A stretch of 64,000 nucleotides of DNA from Ancistrus triradiatus. Lineage: Eukaryota; Chordata; Actinopteri; Siluriformes; Loricariidae. Location: positions 124,001 through 188,000 of the forward strand of contig JAJAGP010000774.1 in NCBI GenBank assembly GCA_025084515.1. The letters run 5' to 3'. The position numbers were made by a program, and so were the translations under genes. Below are positions 36,406-47,497 of this stretch, piece by piece. The notes under the pieces were generated by a model. That model was not told the origin of the DNA, did not search any database, and saw only the letters and a program-made list of their open reading frames with translations. Positions within the stretch are counted from its first letter, which is position 1. Every line of letters starts with the position of its first letter.

Positions 36406-36790
36406 TGAAATATGAGCAAGCAAAAATGCGACTAATCATGATCAGCACAATACAATTAACGCAATTGAATATTCACATTTTGTGTGCTGTTTTTTAGTAC
36501 CTGATATGTAGAAGCAACACTTTCCAAACAGGTAGCTCTCACATGATTGACAGCGGAGGGTGATTGAGGATGCTGGACCTTTGCACCAAATGAACTGTCA
36601 GTCTGCACTGTCCTAAAGTGAATTAATGCTACATGGTGAAATCCATCTTTTCGGAAAGCGTGATGTTTGTTTTATATGTGTTAAGTTTGTCATCCATCTG
36701 TGATCTGGCCAAACTGAGATTGTGTCTAGAAAAAACTGGACCCCTGTTCAGGAAAGGTAGATGTCTCTGCAAATGCACCTCCCTCTAAAT

Positions 36791-36994
36791 CAGTGATTCC
36801 CAAAGTGGGCGTCATAATAGAAGCTATAATGCATGTCTGATAATAATTCAACTGTAAAGGTGATTGTCAGTTTCTTTTGTTTAATAACTAGCTGTGGTTT
36901 TGTAGAATTAGTGTTTAAAATAAATTCCTGTGGAGTTTGGAAGCAAAATGCGTGTGGGGGGCTCGAAGATGCACAAAAACTTTGGGAACCACTA
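36791..36994. mobile_element. small non-autonomous hAT element
   Basis: 204 bp with CAGTGATTCCCAAAGTG left and CTTTGGGAACCACTA right termini. The flanking octamers CTCTAAAT and TCATAAAT fit a mutated 8-bp target duplication. Confidence 0.75.
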
Positions 36995-37046
36995 TCATAA
37001 ATGTTACTTTAGGCAGCCGGCACTGCCTATGCCTGCAAGCAGCCTT

Positions 37047-37228
37047 GCGACTGTGGTAGCCTAGCGGTGAAGGTACTGGACTATGGACCAAAAGGTCTAG
37101 GGTTCAAATCCCACCTCTGCCAAGCTGAAACTGTTGGGTCCTTCACCCACAGTTACTTGGACTGTGAGATTGTATCAATTGTAAGTCGCTCTGGATAAGG
37201 GCATCTGCTAAATGCTGTAAATGTACAT
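37047..37228 (+). repeat. tRNA-derived SINE, near full length
   Basis: GTGGTAGCCTAGCGGTGAAGG A box, GGGTTCAAATCCCACC B box, GTAAGTCGCTCTGGATAAGG tail and AAATGCTGTAAATG end. Forward arm of an inverted pair with 37340-37528. Confidence 0.95.
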
Positions 37229-37339
37229 GTAAGCACACTGAGAGACGTAAGCAGCATTTGTAAGTATATTAGTGCTTTAAGCACGAATCGGTTCTGCAGG
37301 TCATCACACCGGCACCTTTCATTTCATTTCATTTCATTT

Positions 37340-37528
37340 CATTTACAGCATTTAGTAGATGCCCTTATCCAGAGCGACTTCCAATTGATAGTCTTACAGT
37401 CCAAGCAATTGTGGGTTAAGGGTCTTGCTCAAGGACCCAACTGTGGCAGCTTGGCAAGGGTGGGATTTGAACCCTCGACCTTCTGGTCCATAGTCCAGTA
37501 CCTTAACCACTAGGCTACCACAATCCCA
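37340..37528 (-). repeat. tRNA-derived SINE, reverse copy
   Basis: CATTTACAGCATTTAG start, TTATCCAGAGCGACTT and GGGATTTGAACCC, ending GGCTACCACAATCCCACC. Preceded by a short (CATTT)n run (37320-37339). Separated from its inverted partner by about 110 bp. Confidence 0.95.
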
Positions 37529-38024
37529 CCTGGTTTAACCTCACAGCCATCGAACCGAAGCCTCTTATACCCCTCAAAGTTTCTCTTGGATATCACTTTT
37601 TAAAAGATACGCGTGTGACAGATTGCTCAGTGAAATATTTCACCTGTGTGATTTGTTTTCCCTTCGCCTGACAGCAGGTTGACATTTCAAACATCACCCT
37701 ATTCTAATAGAGGCAGCGTTCAAGGGCTTGTCAGGTTTAAGCTGCTTCAGGGGTTTAACAGCTCAGGCGCTCTGCTGCGTGTCAGATCCGCCAGAGAACG
37801 CGTGTTCCTTCTGTAATCAAAAATGGTAACTTTGTATGACAGCATAAATGACAGTGTGCATTTGTGAAACGCTGCAGAGACCAGGTTTTGGCGTTTTGTC
37901 ACGTTGGATCGGTGCTTACGGCTGTCCCTGACAGCTCCAGCGATGTGGACTCGAAGTTCTGCCCGGCTGCTGCCTGTGTGGAGACTGCGTGTTCTTTCCA
38001 TGTCACGTGGGTTTCTTGCAGTAA
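37529..38024. other. intron 1, nothing recognised
   Basis: Mixed-composition intronic DNA with no repeat or exon identified. Confidence 0.4.
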
Positions 38025-38490
38025 CTCTGTGTTGTAGTGCTTGATAAAGGTTTGATAAAGTGATCCCTTGCCCATGTGGTTCTATCAGGTATTGATGAAT
38101 GACGGTTCTAGACTGAAATTCCTCCAGATTCCTTGAGTCGTTTAATGCCACTATGCAAAGTTGAGGAAGAAATATGGAAACCCCTTCCAATCTTGCTTTG
38201 AGGAACATTGCTTTTTATTGCTTTTTGCAAATCACATCACTATTTAGTTTTTTAGCCTTTAATTGCCCCCGTCCCAACTTTCTTTGGAATGTGTTGCATG
38301 CATGACATGCAGGAATGGATGTGTATGTACAAATAACATGAAGTTAACCAGAAGAAAGCAAAATATCTCTGATTTCTACTGTCTACAATGAGATAAAAGT
38401 CAAAGGAAATGTAAGGATCGCTGAAGGTTTTTATAGTTTGCCATTTCCATACTACTTTTTCTGATTTGGGGTTGTGCATTCTTTTGGGGG
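38025..38490 (-). mobile_element. decayed DNA transposon relic
   Basis: CCCATGTGGTTCTATCAGGT, TTGAGGAACATTG, CCCAACTTTCTTTGGAATGT and TTTTTCTGATTTGGGGTTGT belong to a very common fish element (usual text GTCCCAACTTTTTTGGAATG...). No intact frame; superfamily not resolved. Confidence 0.6.
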
Positions 38491-38790
38491 TCATTCTGGG
38501 GCGCTGACACACCTTATAGATTCGTTGATTATGCATTGCAGCAATTTTCTGCTACTCGTGCTGCACGAGTAAGATTTTTACTTTGAGCTGACGTTGTGTT
38601 CCGTGCTCGGGCATGGTTTGCGTTCTGGGTACGGTTCAGCGGATCGCACCCGGATATGTTACGGAACGATCACACTAGTGATACGACCTGCACTTTGGGG
38701 GTCAAACGTGCTTGGTACATCACCTAGTGTGAGTACACGATCAGTAATCACTTTTCAGGGCATTATACTGCTAATATTAATCTGTTAGTT

Positions 38791-38900
38791 GTGGCAGTGG
38801 TAGCACAGTGGTTAAGGCACTGGAATATTGACAAGAAAGTTGAGGGTTCAAGGCTTGTCTTTGCCAAAGTTGCCACGGAGTCCTTGAATAAGGCCCTTAA
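38791..38900 (+). repeat. SINE head fragment
   Basis: GTGGTAGCACAGTGGTTAAGG and GAGGGTTCAAGG in the main SINE order, truncated after AAGGCCCTTAA. Confidence 0.75.
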
Positions 38901-39250
38901 GTCAAGTCAAGTCAGATTTATTTCTCTACTGCTCTTTACAATGAAACGTTGTCTCAAAGCGGCTTTGCAGTTGCATATTATCTTCTAATATCTAAGGCCA
39001 GTCTAGTGCTGGGGACTGGGGTAGACTAGCGGTTAAGGTACTGGACTATGGACCAAAAGGTCCAGGGTTCAAATCCTCTGCCAAGCTTCCACTGTTGGGT
39101 CCTTGAGCAAGGCCCTTAACCCACAATTGCTTGAATTGTAAGTCGCTCTGGATAAGGGCATCTGCTAAATGCTGTAAATGTAAATGTCTAGGGCGACAGT
39201 GGAAAGGAAAAAACCCCTGACAGTTATAAGAAAGAAAGACCAAGACCCAG
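38898..39250 (+). repeat. interspersed repeat interrupted by a SINE
   Basis: AAGTCAAGTCAGATTTATTTCTC and TTGTCTCAAAGCGGCTTTGC on the left resume after the SINE (39011-39188) with GGGCGACAGTGGAAAGG, as in the family text. The related fragment at 17070-17160 supports the continuity. Confidence 0.7.
39011..39188 (+). repeat. tRNA-derived SINE inserted in another repeat
   Basis: Complete A and B boxes and tail. The flanks GTCTAGTGCT and GTCTAGGGCG look like a decayed target duplication. Forward arm of an inverted pair with 39285-39482. Confidence 0.93.
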
Positions 39251-39284
39251 ATTTAATAAAATAACGTGAAAAATGTGCATTTTG

Positions 39285-39482
39285 CATTTACATGTACATG
39301 AACAGCATTTAGCAGACGCCCTTATCCAGAGCGACTTGGATACAATTGGTACAGTCTTACAATCCAAGCAATTGTGGGTTAAGGGCCTTGCTTAAGGACC
39401 CAACAGTGGCAGCTGGGCAGAGGTGGGATTTGAACCCTGGACCTTCTGATCCATAGTCCAGTACCTTACTCGCTAGGCTACT
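39285..39482 (-). repeat. tRNA-derived SINE, reverse copy
   Basis: GAACAGCATTTAGCAGACGCC, TTATCCAGAGCGACTTGG, GGTGGGATTTGAACCCTGG and TCGCTAGGCTAC. About 96 bp from its inverted partner. Confidence 0.95.
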
Positions 39483-40559
39483 TTTTATTTATTTTACTTT
39501 ATTTACTTTATTTATTTATTTATCGCCCTTAACATATGCTCAGTTGCTTAAAAGTTGCTCAAAGTTTGTACTTTATTTCAGTCAGAAATCGTTCTGGATA
39601 AGTTAGGTTGCTAAATGCTGTAAAAACGTTTGTCATTCTGAAAGGTTAAATCTCCCGGCCCTGTGTTGGCCTGCATTAGTGTATGACCCGTATCAGCCAG
39701 CTACACAGTGGCTTTTCCCAAACACAGCTGTACTAACACCAGAACATGTTGCTTAACCATCCAGATCAGCCTGCGCCGTCGAGCCAGCCAAGCCAGGTTA
39801 CCCGTGCCAAGTCCCCCGTCCAAAAGTGCACCGTTCCAGACGGCTGTGTATCACCGAGCTCATTTTCTGTCCCGCGATCAGGGACGCTGCTTACCCTAGC
39901 TCGCTATGACCTTCATGCCGTGACAGCGTCACCTCGCTCTGGATTGTGAAGGAGAACGTTTTTAAAGCTGGAGATTCACCTCCCGGAGCGGCTCAAGGCA
40001 GGCTCGTCCCTCCCGCAGCTGCAGATTGAAGCTGATTTCACTGCTGCTTATGGATTCATGGGCAGAAAGAGAATAGCAGAGCGGGCCAAATCAAACGCGA
40101 CAGGTCCAGAACGAGCTCGAGTCACAGTGTCCGACGTCCTCATTACACCACAGACCATTAACCAATAAGAGAAAGAGAGAACGTTGGCGAGGACCAGAGA
40201 CATAAAAAATAAAAAAAGCAATACCTTAAAGTTTCACGCGGTCAGACGCAAGCCCAGAACACTCTCCCTGCTGGGTGCCTTTTCAATTTTCTAACGGAAT
40301 ATTAATCTTTAATAGGGTAATAATTGTGCTAGCATATTTGTTGTCACCCACCATTAGGCCAGATTAATTAGGCCATTTAGTTTAGCTTAAGAAAGTGTCG
40401 GCCATGAAGAATGGTGCGTGTGACAGCAGAAGGCTGTGATCAGCACCAGCTGCTCTGATCACTTGGTCCCTCAAAGCCACTAGCAGACATTTCCAGGCTA
40501 TAAAAAAGCCTCTCCATTGATGTCCCTTAGCTTTTCTAAAATACTTTGGTTATGTTATA
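39483..40559. other. intron 1; possible conserved noncoding segment
   Basis: 40300-40400 is rich in TAATTA-like cores (CCAGATTAATTAGGCCATTTAG) in otherwise complex sequence. No gene or repeat recognised. Confidence 0.35.
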
Positions 40560-40567
40560 TAGTGGCT

Positions 40568-41791
40568 AGGGGTGGGTATCGAAACCGAGTGAAGCCTACC
40601 GATTTTGCCAGGGACGGTGCATCATGTCATCACGTACACCATCACGTAGTTTTGTTTTTATGCGCTCTGCTAGAGAAGTAACGGAACATGGATGCCCAAA
40701 AGTGCATTTTGATGGCTCCGTTCAGCTTTCCATGTGATCTGTGTGGAAAGTTGATCTGTTGGAAATGAGGTTTCACCTCCAACAGGGCAAAACATCTAAG
40801 GCACTGACATGATACTGAGATTCTGCAGTGCACCGGGTTCGACCAGCGGTGCTCTCCTAGCCCATATGCTGCATTATCCGGGAGAGGCATTAATGTTTTT
40901 TTGGTCCTAAAGCAATGACCTAGGAACACCAAACTTGTCTCAGTTACTACTGGTCATAAGTAATCTCTACTGCTGGAATGATGAACCTGTGGTCCAAAGG
41001 GAAAGTTTAACGTTAATTCTTCTGTTTTTTCCTTCAAATTTGAACCTTTTATAAGGAAAAGAGAGTAACGTACTACGTCATTGTTTTAGTACGTTAAGTC
41101 ACATTCAGGTTTGTTTGCATTAATCGCGTCAGTCAGCTCCACAGGCAGCGCTAGCACCTCGCTAGCATGCAGTACATCCAGCCTGTGATGCCCCTTTCTC
41201 ATTAGCAATGAAGAGGCTAAAATTCATTATTCATGCAGTTGAAAAATGTAACATTTGACACGTTTTTCATCATTTTGGAAAAGGAACTTGGAACCGATAT
41301 TAGAATTCTAGCCGATATTACAACAATATTTATTATAGGGCTGCATTTATATATGAACATTTCTATTGTTTTCATTTGGCCATTACTCATCAAGCAAAAT
41401 ATCTGATGTTGCTGACGGTACAGTTATGTATGCAGTTCTATTATTTCTGGGGTCATAAGCTTTCTTATACACTTAATTGTCCTGGTTGTTTCCTGTACCA
41501 ATTCAAGGCTAAAAAGAGTTGCTTACCTTTTTAAATGAAGGTTAGAAAATAAACTGGAACAAAACCATGTTCCCTTTGAGTGAACTGCAAGTTATGTTTA
41601 CAGTAAACGTCAACAGATTATATATGGTATATAAAGGTTAAATTATTGGCTTTTAATATCAGTATTAGCCACAAAAATGTGCTGCTAATCAGTTACCATA
41701 TCGGCCCAAGCAATTCAATATCGGGGCATCCCAAACCGGAATCGATGAGCAGAATCTGCATCGATAAAAAGCAAACGATACCCAACCCTAA
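40568..41791 (+). mobile_element. hAT element with decayed BED finger, copy 1
   Basis: 1224 bp, AGGGGTGGGTATCG left and CGATACCCAACCCTAA right termini. Target duplication TAGTGGCT / TGGTGGCT (40560-40567, 41792-41799). The + strand near 40766-40822 reads a broken BED zinc-finger pattern (T-S-N...A-K-H-L-R-H...H). The interior holds a partial copy of the GATGCACGATAT hAT family (about 41285-41740). Inactive. Confidence 0.85.
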
Positions 41792-41799
41792 TGGTGGCT

Positions 41800-41990
41800 G
41801 ATGTTATGGGACAGTGCTGGCTTGGTGGCAGCACCAACAATCATGCCATGGTCAAAATCACTGAGATCACATTTTGATGTGAATGTTACCTGAAGCTTCT
41901 GACATTGTCTGGTTAGATATTTGCCAGAATGAATAGGTGGTGCACTGGTGTTCCTAATAAAGTGCTTAGTTGAGCGTACATGGCTCGCTT
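41800..41990 (+). repeat. DNA transposon fragment
   Basis: CCATGGTCAAAATCACTGAGATCACATT and GGTGTTCCTAATAAAGTGCTTAG are typical of one end of a common fish element. The rest is missing. Confidence 0.6.
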
Positions 41991-43719
41991 TGTCCTTGCC
42001 ACCATCATCAAGCTAATTTTAGGGTGCATCCCTCAGGACAGGTGTGTAGCGTGATGTTTTTCTTAGGAAGCCAGTGCAGTGCGTGATTGCTTCATCTCAA
42101 CCTCTTGTCCCTCGAGGCCTCCGGTGTAGATATTTCCAGGACAGTGAATCTCACACCTCCAAGTCAGTGTCACTTAGAATCCACAGAAATGCCTTTTTGT
42201 TGTGTTATCGTATCTCATTTTGTGAAGTGTTGTTGCTTTGGCACGTTGTTCTCCAGCTGTGGCTTTCCACCTGCCAGCGTTTGTCAGCCTCTATCACACC
42301 AAAACATGCCAGTCTATCAAACGTGCCAAGGCACCAACGCCGCGGTTCGTATCGGCCACCTCGGCGCTGCGTCGCCTGGCGTTCGCTCGCTGTTGCTGGC
42401 CGATTGCTTTGAGCGACCCACATCCAGCGCAAATGCAGATTGTTTATTGCCGTTGAGGTTTGCATTTAATTACTTTCCCGCGTTGTTGGACTGTGATGAA
42501 GTGGCGCCCAGACGCGTTCGGCGGGCTGCGCTCTCGGCGTCGTGTATCGAGGCTGCTGGAGGTGTTGATTAATCTCCCTCTCACACACCTCTAAATGTAT
42601 GCGGACTTAAACAGCCTCGGGCAGTGAGGGACAGCAGTGCTGGTGATTAGTTGGCCCGTTTGGAGCAGGGCCGGCCTCTGCCCTTCAGCTGCGTGTGCCC
42701 TTCAGGAATGAGGTGGCGGGCAAAGCTTTGCCTCGAAGCTTGTACTCTCTATTATTAATGAATTTTATTTCCACACATTTTCATAGTTTCAGAGCAATAA
42801 GAATGTTCCAGATCTGCTCCTTCCTGCTGTAGGTTTCAGCTCCCCAGAGGCCTGTTATTTCCTCATCTTAGAATGCAGAATAAACAGACTGCGGTGGCGG
42901 GCAAATGTGCGAATGCATATTCAATCTCTACAGCAACCAATGCAAAAGATGGGAACTTTAGAATTATTATGCACAAGAGTAGGTGTGGCCCCGGGTGGCA
43001 CAGCAGCGTCTGATATAAGACGCGTAGCTCAAGATTAAGGTTCTAGCCTCCAAGTAGTAGTCCAGAACCACCTGGTTTCGCCTATGGATACTGTCTTTGT
43101 GCACTATGGCTACTTTGAAATGGAGTGGAGTAAAAGTAAAAAATATCAAATCATAGGAATACTCGAGTACTTTAAAACTGTACTTAAGTACAATAGTTGA
43201 GGGAATGTCCTGTGAATTGTTCCTGTGCAGCCCTGTTCTTAGAGATATATAAAGATGATTAACCGAGGTCCTTGAGCCTCCGTCAGAAGGCCCTGCTCTG
43301 AGGATACGTTTTTGTTACTCATGCAAAATCTGTGTTGCGAGCTACTAAAAGCCTGTTGATTCCAATAGCTGTATTTTTCCCTCGAGGCTGCTGAAAATGA
43401 GGTCTAATCGAATGGATATTAAAGTCACAATAGACTGCGCTGGCTATTACGACCTGTCAGCTGTGGCCCCGTTCTCGCGCCTCTCTCTCTCCGCTAGATT
43501 AGTTTCTACCGCTGAATATTTATGCACTTACTGTAGGTTTAACCTCACCGCCAGCGCGGCTTCTTTTCTTCCTTCTTTTCTTCTCTTGGCACTTCTTCAG
43601 TGCTGCTCTCAGGATCCCCCTCTGTCTTTCTGCAGCCGCTTTGACTTAAGTGTAAGGTTATTTTTCTGCGTGGCTCATGTTAACCTGTCGTCTTGTTCTT
43701 GTTGTGCCTCTTTATTCAG
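41991..43719. other. 3' end of intron 1
   Basis: No exon before exon 2. 42300-42740 is GC-richer and complex. A SINE-like CCCCGGGTGGCACAGCAGCG lies at 42992 and a fish-repeat fragment at 43092-43200. The last 20 bases form a good pyrimidine tract for exon 2. Confidence 0.45.
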
Positions 43720-43794
43720 GTGGAGTCGGGGAGCGGCAGGCTCGGGCTCAGCAGAAACGCTTCACCATGGATGTAGATGAGGAAGAGAACAAGA
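43720..43794 (+). CDS. adarb1: adarb1 exon 2 with canonical start codon
   Basis: Acceptor TTTATTCAG|G at 43719/43720 after a good pyrimidine tract; donor AAGA|GTGAGT at 43794/43795. The canonical ADAR2 Met is the ATG at 43767 in a strong context (CACCATGG). It encodes MDVDEEENK plus the first base of Ser10, matching the acidic ADAR2 N-terminus. The 47 bases before this ATG are 5'UTR if translation starts here. They are coding in frame (GGVGERQARAQQKRFT) if exon 1 is used, with the first Gly split across the junction. There is no stop in that stretch, which supports an alternative long isoform. Confidence 0.93.
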
Positions 43795-44646
43795 GTGAGT
43801 GTCTGTGCAGCACAGTAATACACACAAGTGCACATAACACACCTACATAGCTGCAGAGGCTCGTCCTGATTTTGATGAGCGACGGCTTAATCGTCTCCCG
43901 TCACCGTGCTGGTTTCCTTAATGTTTGTGAGCTTGCTAGTTTTGGCTCATGGTTTCACTTCACACCATTTAACAGTTAGCCAAACATAAGCTAGCAGACG
44001 TGGCTAGCTAGTTACAATGCTGTTGGAGCTTTAACTCCGGCTGATGTTGTTAAACTCGAGTCTTGATTCGTTCATTCATAGTTAGTAACGTCTTTATCTT
44101 GGTGAGGATCGTGGTGTGTACAGAGTTGTGCTCTGGCCTGGTACAACGCAACCGGGCATAGTTGACGTTATTTACGTCAAATACTGTGTTAAACCAAAGG
44201 AGCATTCATTTCCTGATCACAGTTCGCTTAAGCTACTTCTGTCTTAAGGCAAGGAAAGCTGTCGCTCAGCAAAATCAGGTTTCATCTAGCAGCCTCAAGA
44301 GTTCTTCAGTTTGTCTGTCTGCAGGAACCCCTAAATGTCGAACCTACAACAGATGGTAAGGAGGATGCATTAAAGAAGTGTCAGACTAGCCCAGAGAACA
44401 GAGACTAATGCAGGGACTAAAAGGGTTTAACAAAAGAGCAAAGAGCAAATCATAATCCAGAAACAGTCACAACACCATAGTAAAGTCCAGGTAGCAAGAG
44501 TAAGGTATGGGTGAACAATCTTACTGGGAAACGCGAATGAGAAACACAACAAAGAAGAACAGGGTTAAAAAATAATAAGGAAAACGTAATAGTCGAAGAA
44601 TGCATAGAAATGCATGCAAGAACTATGTAACTCGCGTCTGAAATAC
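43795..44646. other. 5' part of intron 2, nothing recognised
   Basis: Intronic DNA without recognised repeats. Confidence 0.5.
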
Positions 44647-44654
44647 CTGCTCAC

Positions 44655-46107
44655 TAGGTTTAGGTATTGAAAACAAGAACCACGTACAGGTTAAAAAAAT
44701 TTCGATTTCACTTATCGTTTCCTACTAACGCGTTTTATGCTTCAAATACACGACCATAGTGCAAAAATACTTTTTATTAAGGAGGTGTCTATGTGCTAGG
44801 ACCGCAGCGGCATGTAATCACGTACGTCGTCACGTGGTTTTGTTTCGATATGCTCCCTTTGAGCGTTAGCAGAAGGAGGATGCTCAAAAGCTCTGAAAAG
44901 TTTGGTTCCGATTTGAGTGGAAATTGATCTGTTATAAAGTGGCTGCACCTCCAACATGGCAAAACATCTAAAGCACCATAATGATACTGAGCTTGGAGAG
45001 TGTACCATGTTGAACTGTCTGTGGTCTGTTAGCCCAAATGCTACATTAGCCGGTACAGCCGAACGCTTAATGTAAACAAAGCTTAACGTGGTTTATTGTT
45101 CTAAAACAGTCACCACTAAATTTAAGAACACTAAACTTCTCTTCATTACTACTGGTCCTATGTATTCTCTGCTGATGAAATGATGAACGTGTGGTCCAAA
45201 GGGAAAGTCGTCATTTTTAAGTTTGTTATTTTTTTCCCCTCATTTAAACCTATAGTAAAACCCTTAACGTAAAAACGATTACTTTCCCTTTCGACCACAT
45301 TCATCATTTCAGCAGAAGAGATTAGTTATGACCAGTATTAACTGAGAGAAGTTTGGTGTTGCTAGGTCAATGAGTTAGTACATTAAGCCACGTTAAGCTT
45401 TTTAGGTATAGTAGGTTTAAATGGGAACGACTACATTCCTTTTGGACACTTCCATCATTTAAATAAGGATATACTTTATACACTGCCTGGCCAAAAAGAA
45501 GGTTACACACGCTAATATTTTGTTGGACCATCTTTACCTTTGATTACCTGTGGCGGCATTTCAGCAAGCTTCTGCAACATCACAACGTTGATTTCTGTCC
45601 AGAGCTGCATTCATTTTTCCCCCCCAAGATCTTGTATTGATGATGGGAGATGTGGACCCACTGCACAAAAAAAGTCTTCTCCAGCACATCCCAAAGATTC
45701 TCAATGGGGTTCAGTTCTGGACTCTGTGGTGGCCGATCCATGTGTGAAAATGATGGCTCATGCTCCCTGAACCACTCTTTCACAATCTGACCCTCTGAAA
45801 CAGATGAACATCTTTTCCACAACCACAGGATGGGTCTTTTGACATGGTTGTTTAACAAATGAGAAGCTACTCACTGCATCGGTTAGGATTAAAGAACTTG
45901 TTGTCAGCTGAAACATAATCACCAATGCAGTAATTATCCGATGGGAGGCTCTTTTTATTTAACTATTTAACTATTTGCTTAGTTAAATCCAGGTGGTGAC
46001 CTTTTTTGGCCAGGCAGTGCACTTGAACATCTAGCACATTTTTGGAATCCATAAGCAGAATCGGAATCTCAATTGGAATCAGTAAAATGCAAATGATACC
46101 CAAACCA
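44655..46107 (+). mobile_element. hAT element with decayed BED finger, copy 2
   Basis: 1453 bp, TAGGTTTAGGTATTGA left and GATACCCAAACCA right termini. Perfect 8-bp target duplication CTGCTCAC (44647-44654, 46108-46115). The + strand at about 44954-44998 reads N-M-A-K-H-L-K-H-H-N-D-T-E, the BED zinc-finger tail. It matches the 40568 copy over much of its left part. A Tc1 derivative is inserted at 45481-46019. Confidence 0.9.
45481..46019 (-). mobile_element. 539-bp Tc1 deletion derivative inside the hAT element
   Basis: CACTGCCTGGCCAAAAAGAAGG and CCTTTTTTGGCCAGGCAGTG are near-perfect terminal repeats; TA at the left, CA (mutated) at the right. Minus-strand remnants encode IVKEWFREHEPSFSHMDRPP and LNPIENLWDVLEKT. 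The central transposase is deleted, so this is a MITE-like derivative of the family at 20639. Confidence 0.9.
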
Positions 46108-46115
46108 CTGCTCAC

Positions 46116-47228
46116 ATCGCAATACAATTTGAAATATGTCGCGCTTTCACAGAAAAGACAGTTTCTCACTAACTAAACGCTTGTCTATACTTGCCATATT
46201 TGGTAAATGGGAAGAAATGATGTGAATTGATAACGAGGGTTTTATTGACGGCTTCTGAGGGTTAAGAGTTTGGGAAAACCTAGATCCGACGTCCTGTAAG
46301 AACTGCATTGGACTAACTAGTAAAAATGAATTCCTGTACGGCCTGTAGGATCAGCCTGTTAGGGCTAAAGCGTACATGTTTCTCTAACTGTACTGCTGGA
46401 TTAATTAAACATTCAAACCTTGCTCTATATCCTTGACATGGCAGACGTCTGTGTGATCTCACCAGCTAGTTTCTCTCACACAACTGATCAAAAGGCTTCA
46501 AGAAAAGACAACACGCTTTCAGAGGCTTTGAGGCTGTCAGCCATATCCAGCGCTGCTTTGAATTGAAGCTCTCTATTGCCCTGTCACTTACCGGCTTCTC
46601 CTGAAAGCAGCTTACAAAAGAAAGCAAGGTCATTTATTGGCAACTCAAAGCACAGGCACCGGCTTCTTATTTAGATTTGGTGCGGATAAGCACAGTGATA
46701 TCCCTGAGTTTGTCACTGCCTGCTGTCTATATTTAAAGCATCAGTTTAACACATTATAATTTAACACTATTAATTAAACCTTTTTTTATTGATCACTGAG
46801 GAGCTTACACTCCTCATGGGCTTTCTGACTTGTTTGTCGGCACTGTTCAGAAAGCGGTGCTTGATATGCTCGCCATGTCGTCTTGTTTGCAGGTTTCCAT
46901 ACCCCATTAACTAAGGAAGAGTGATTAATTTAATTAAAGTGCTTGAGGTTTGATTGCGTTAATAAATAGCGCACGCTCTGCTCGTACAATCAGCCCGTGC
47001 CACTTTAATGTGCATCCCTCGTGCTACATGCTCGCACAGTTGCACGTCACAAAGTGTTTACAAGAACGCTTATAGTCTGATTTGATCAGAATCTGAATCT
47101 CATCCGTTAACATGTCAACTATCGATGGTCATGTAACAAGCGTTCTGTACATGTTTAGTCATGGTAAGGAATTCAGATGGCTATGTAACAATAAGAATAT
47201 GATGTCATAGCAGTCTCAAAGTTCAGAA
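46116..47228. other. intron 2, complex sequence
   Basis: 46440-47000 is non-repetitive with balanced composition and may be a conserved noncoding element. No gene recognised. Confidence 0.35.
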
Positions 47229-47497
47229 GGGTTTTCAGAAGGGTCAGATTGTGAAAGTGTGGTTCAGGGAGCATGAGCCATCATTTTCACACATGGATTG
47301 GCCACCACAGAGTCCAGACCTGAACCCCATTGAGAATCTTTGGGATGTGCTGGAGAAGACTTTGCGCAGTGGAACAAATCTCCATCATCAATACAAGATG
47401 TTGGGGGAAAATTAAGGCATCCCTGGACAGAAATAAATGATGTGACACTGTAGAAGCTTGTGGAAATGATGCCACAGTGAAGGCTTGCCTGGCAGTG
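47229..47497 (+). mobile_element. Tc1 3'-end fragment (CACTGCCTGGCC family)
   Basis: The + strand reads WFREHEPSFSHMDWPPQSPD then LNPIENLWDVLEKTL, the end of the DDE domain. The right terminus GCCTGGCAGTG is followed by TA (47498-47499). The 5' two-thirds are absent. Confidence 0.9.

Noticed and set aside
37047..39482. Functional tRNA genes, from A- and B-box matches
   Set aside because: The boxes belong to SINEs with LINE-like tails in many copies; no cloverleaf with a proper acceptor stem was seen.
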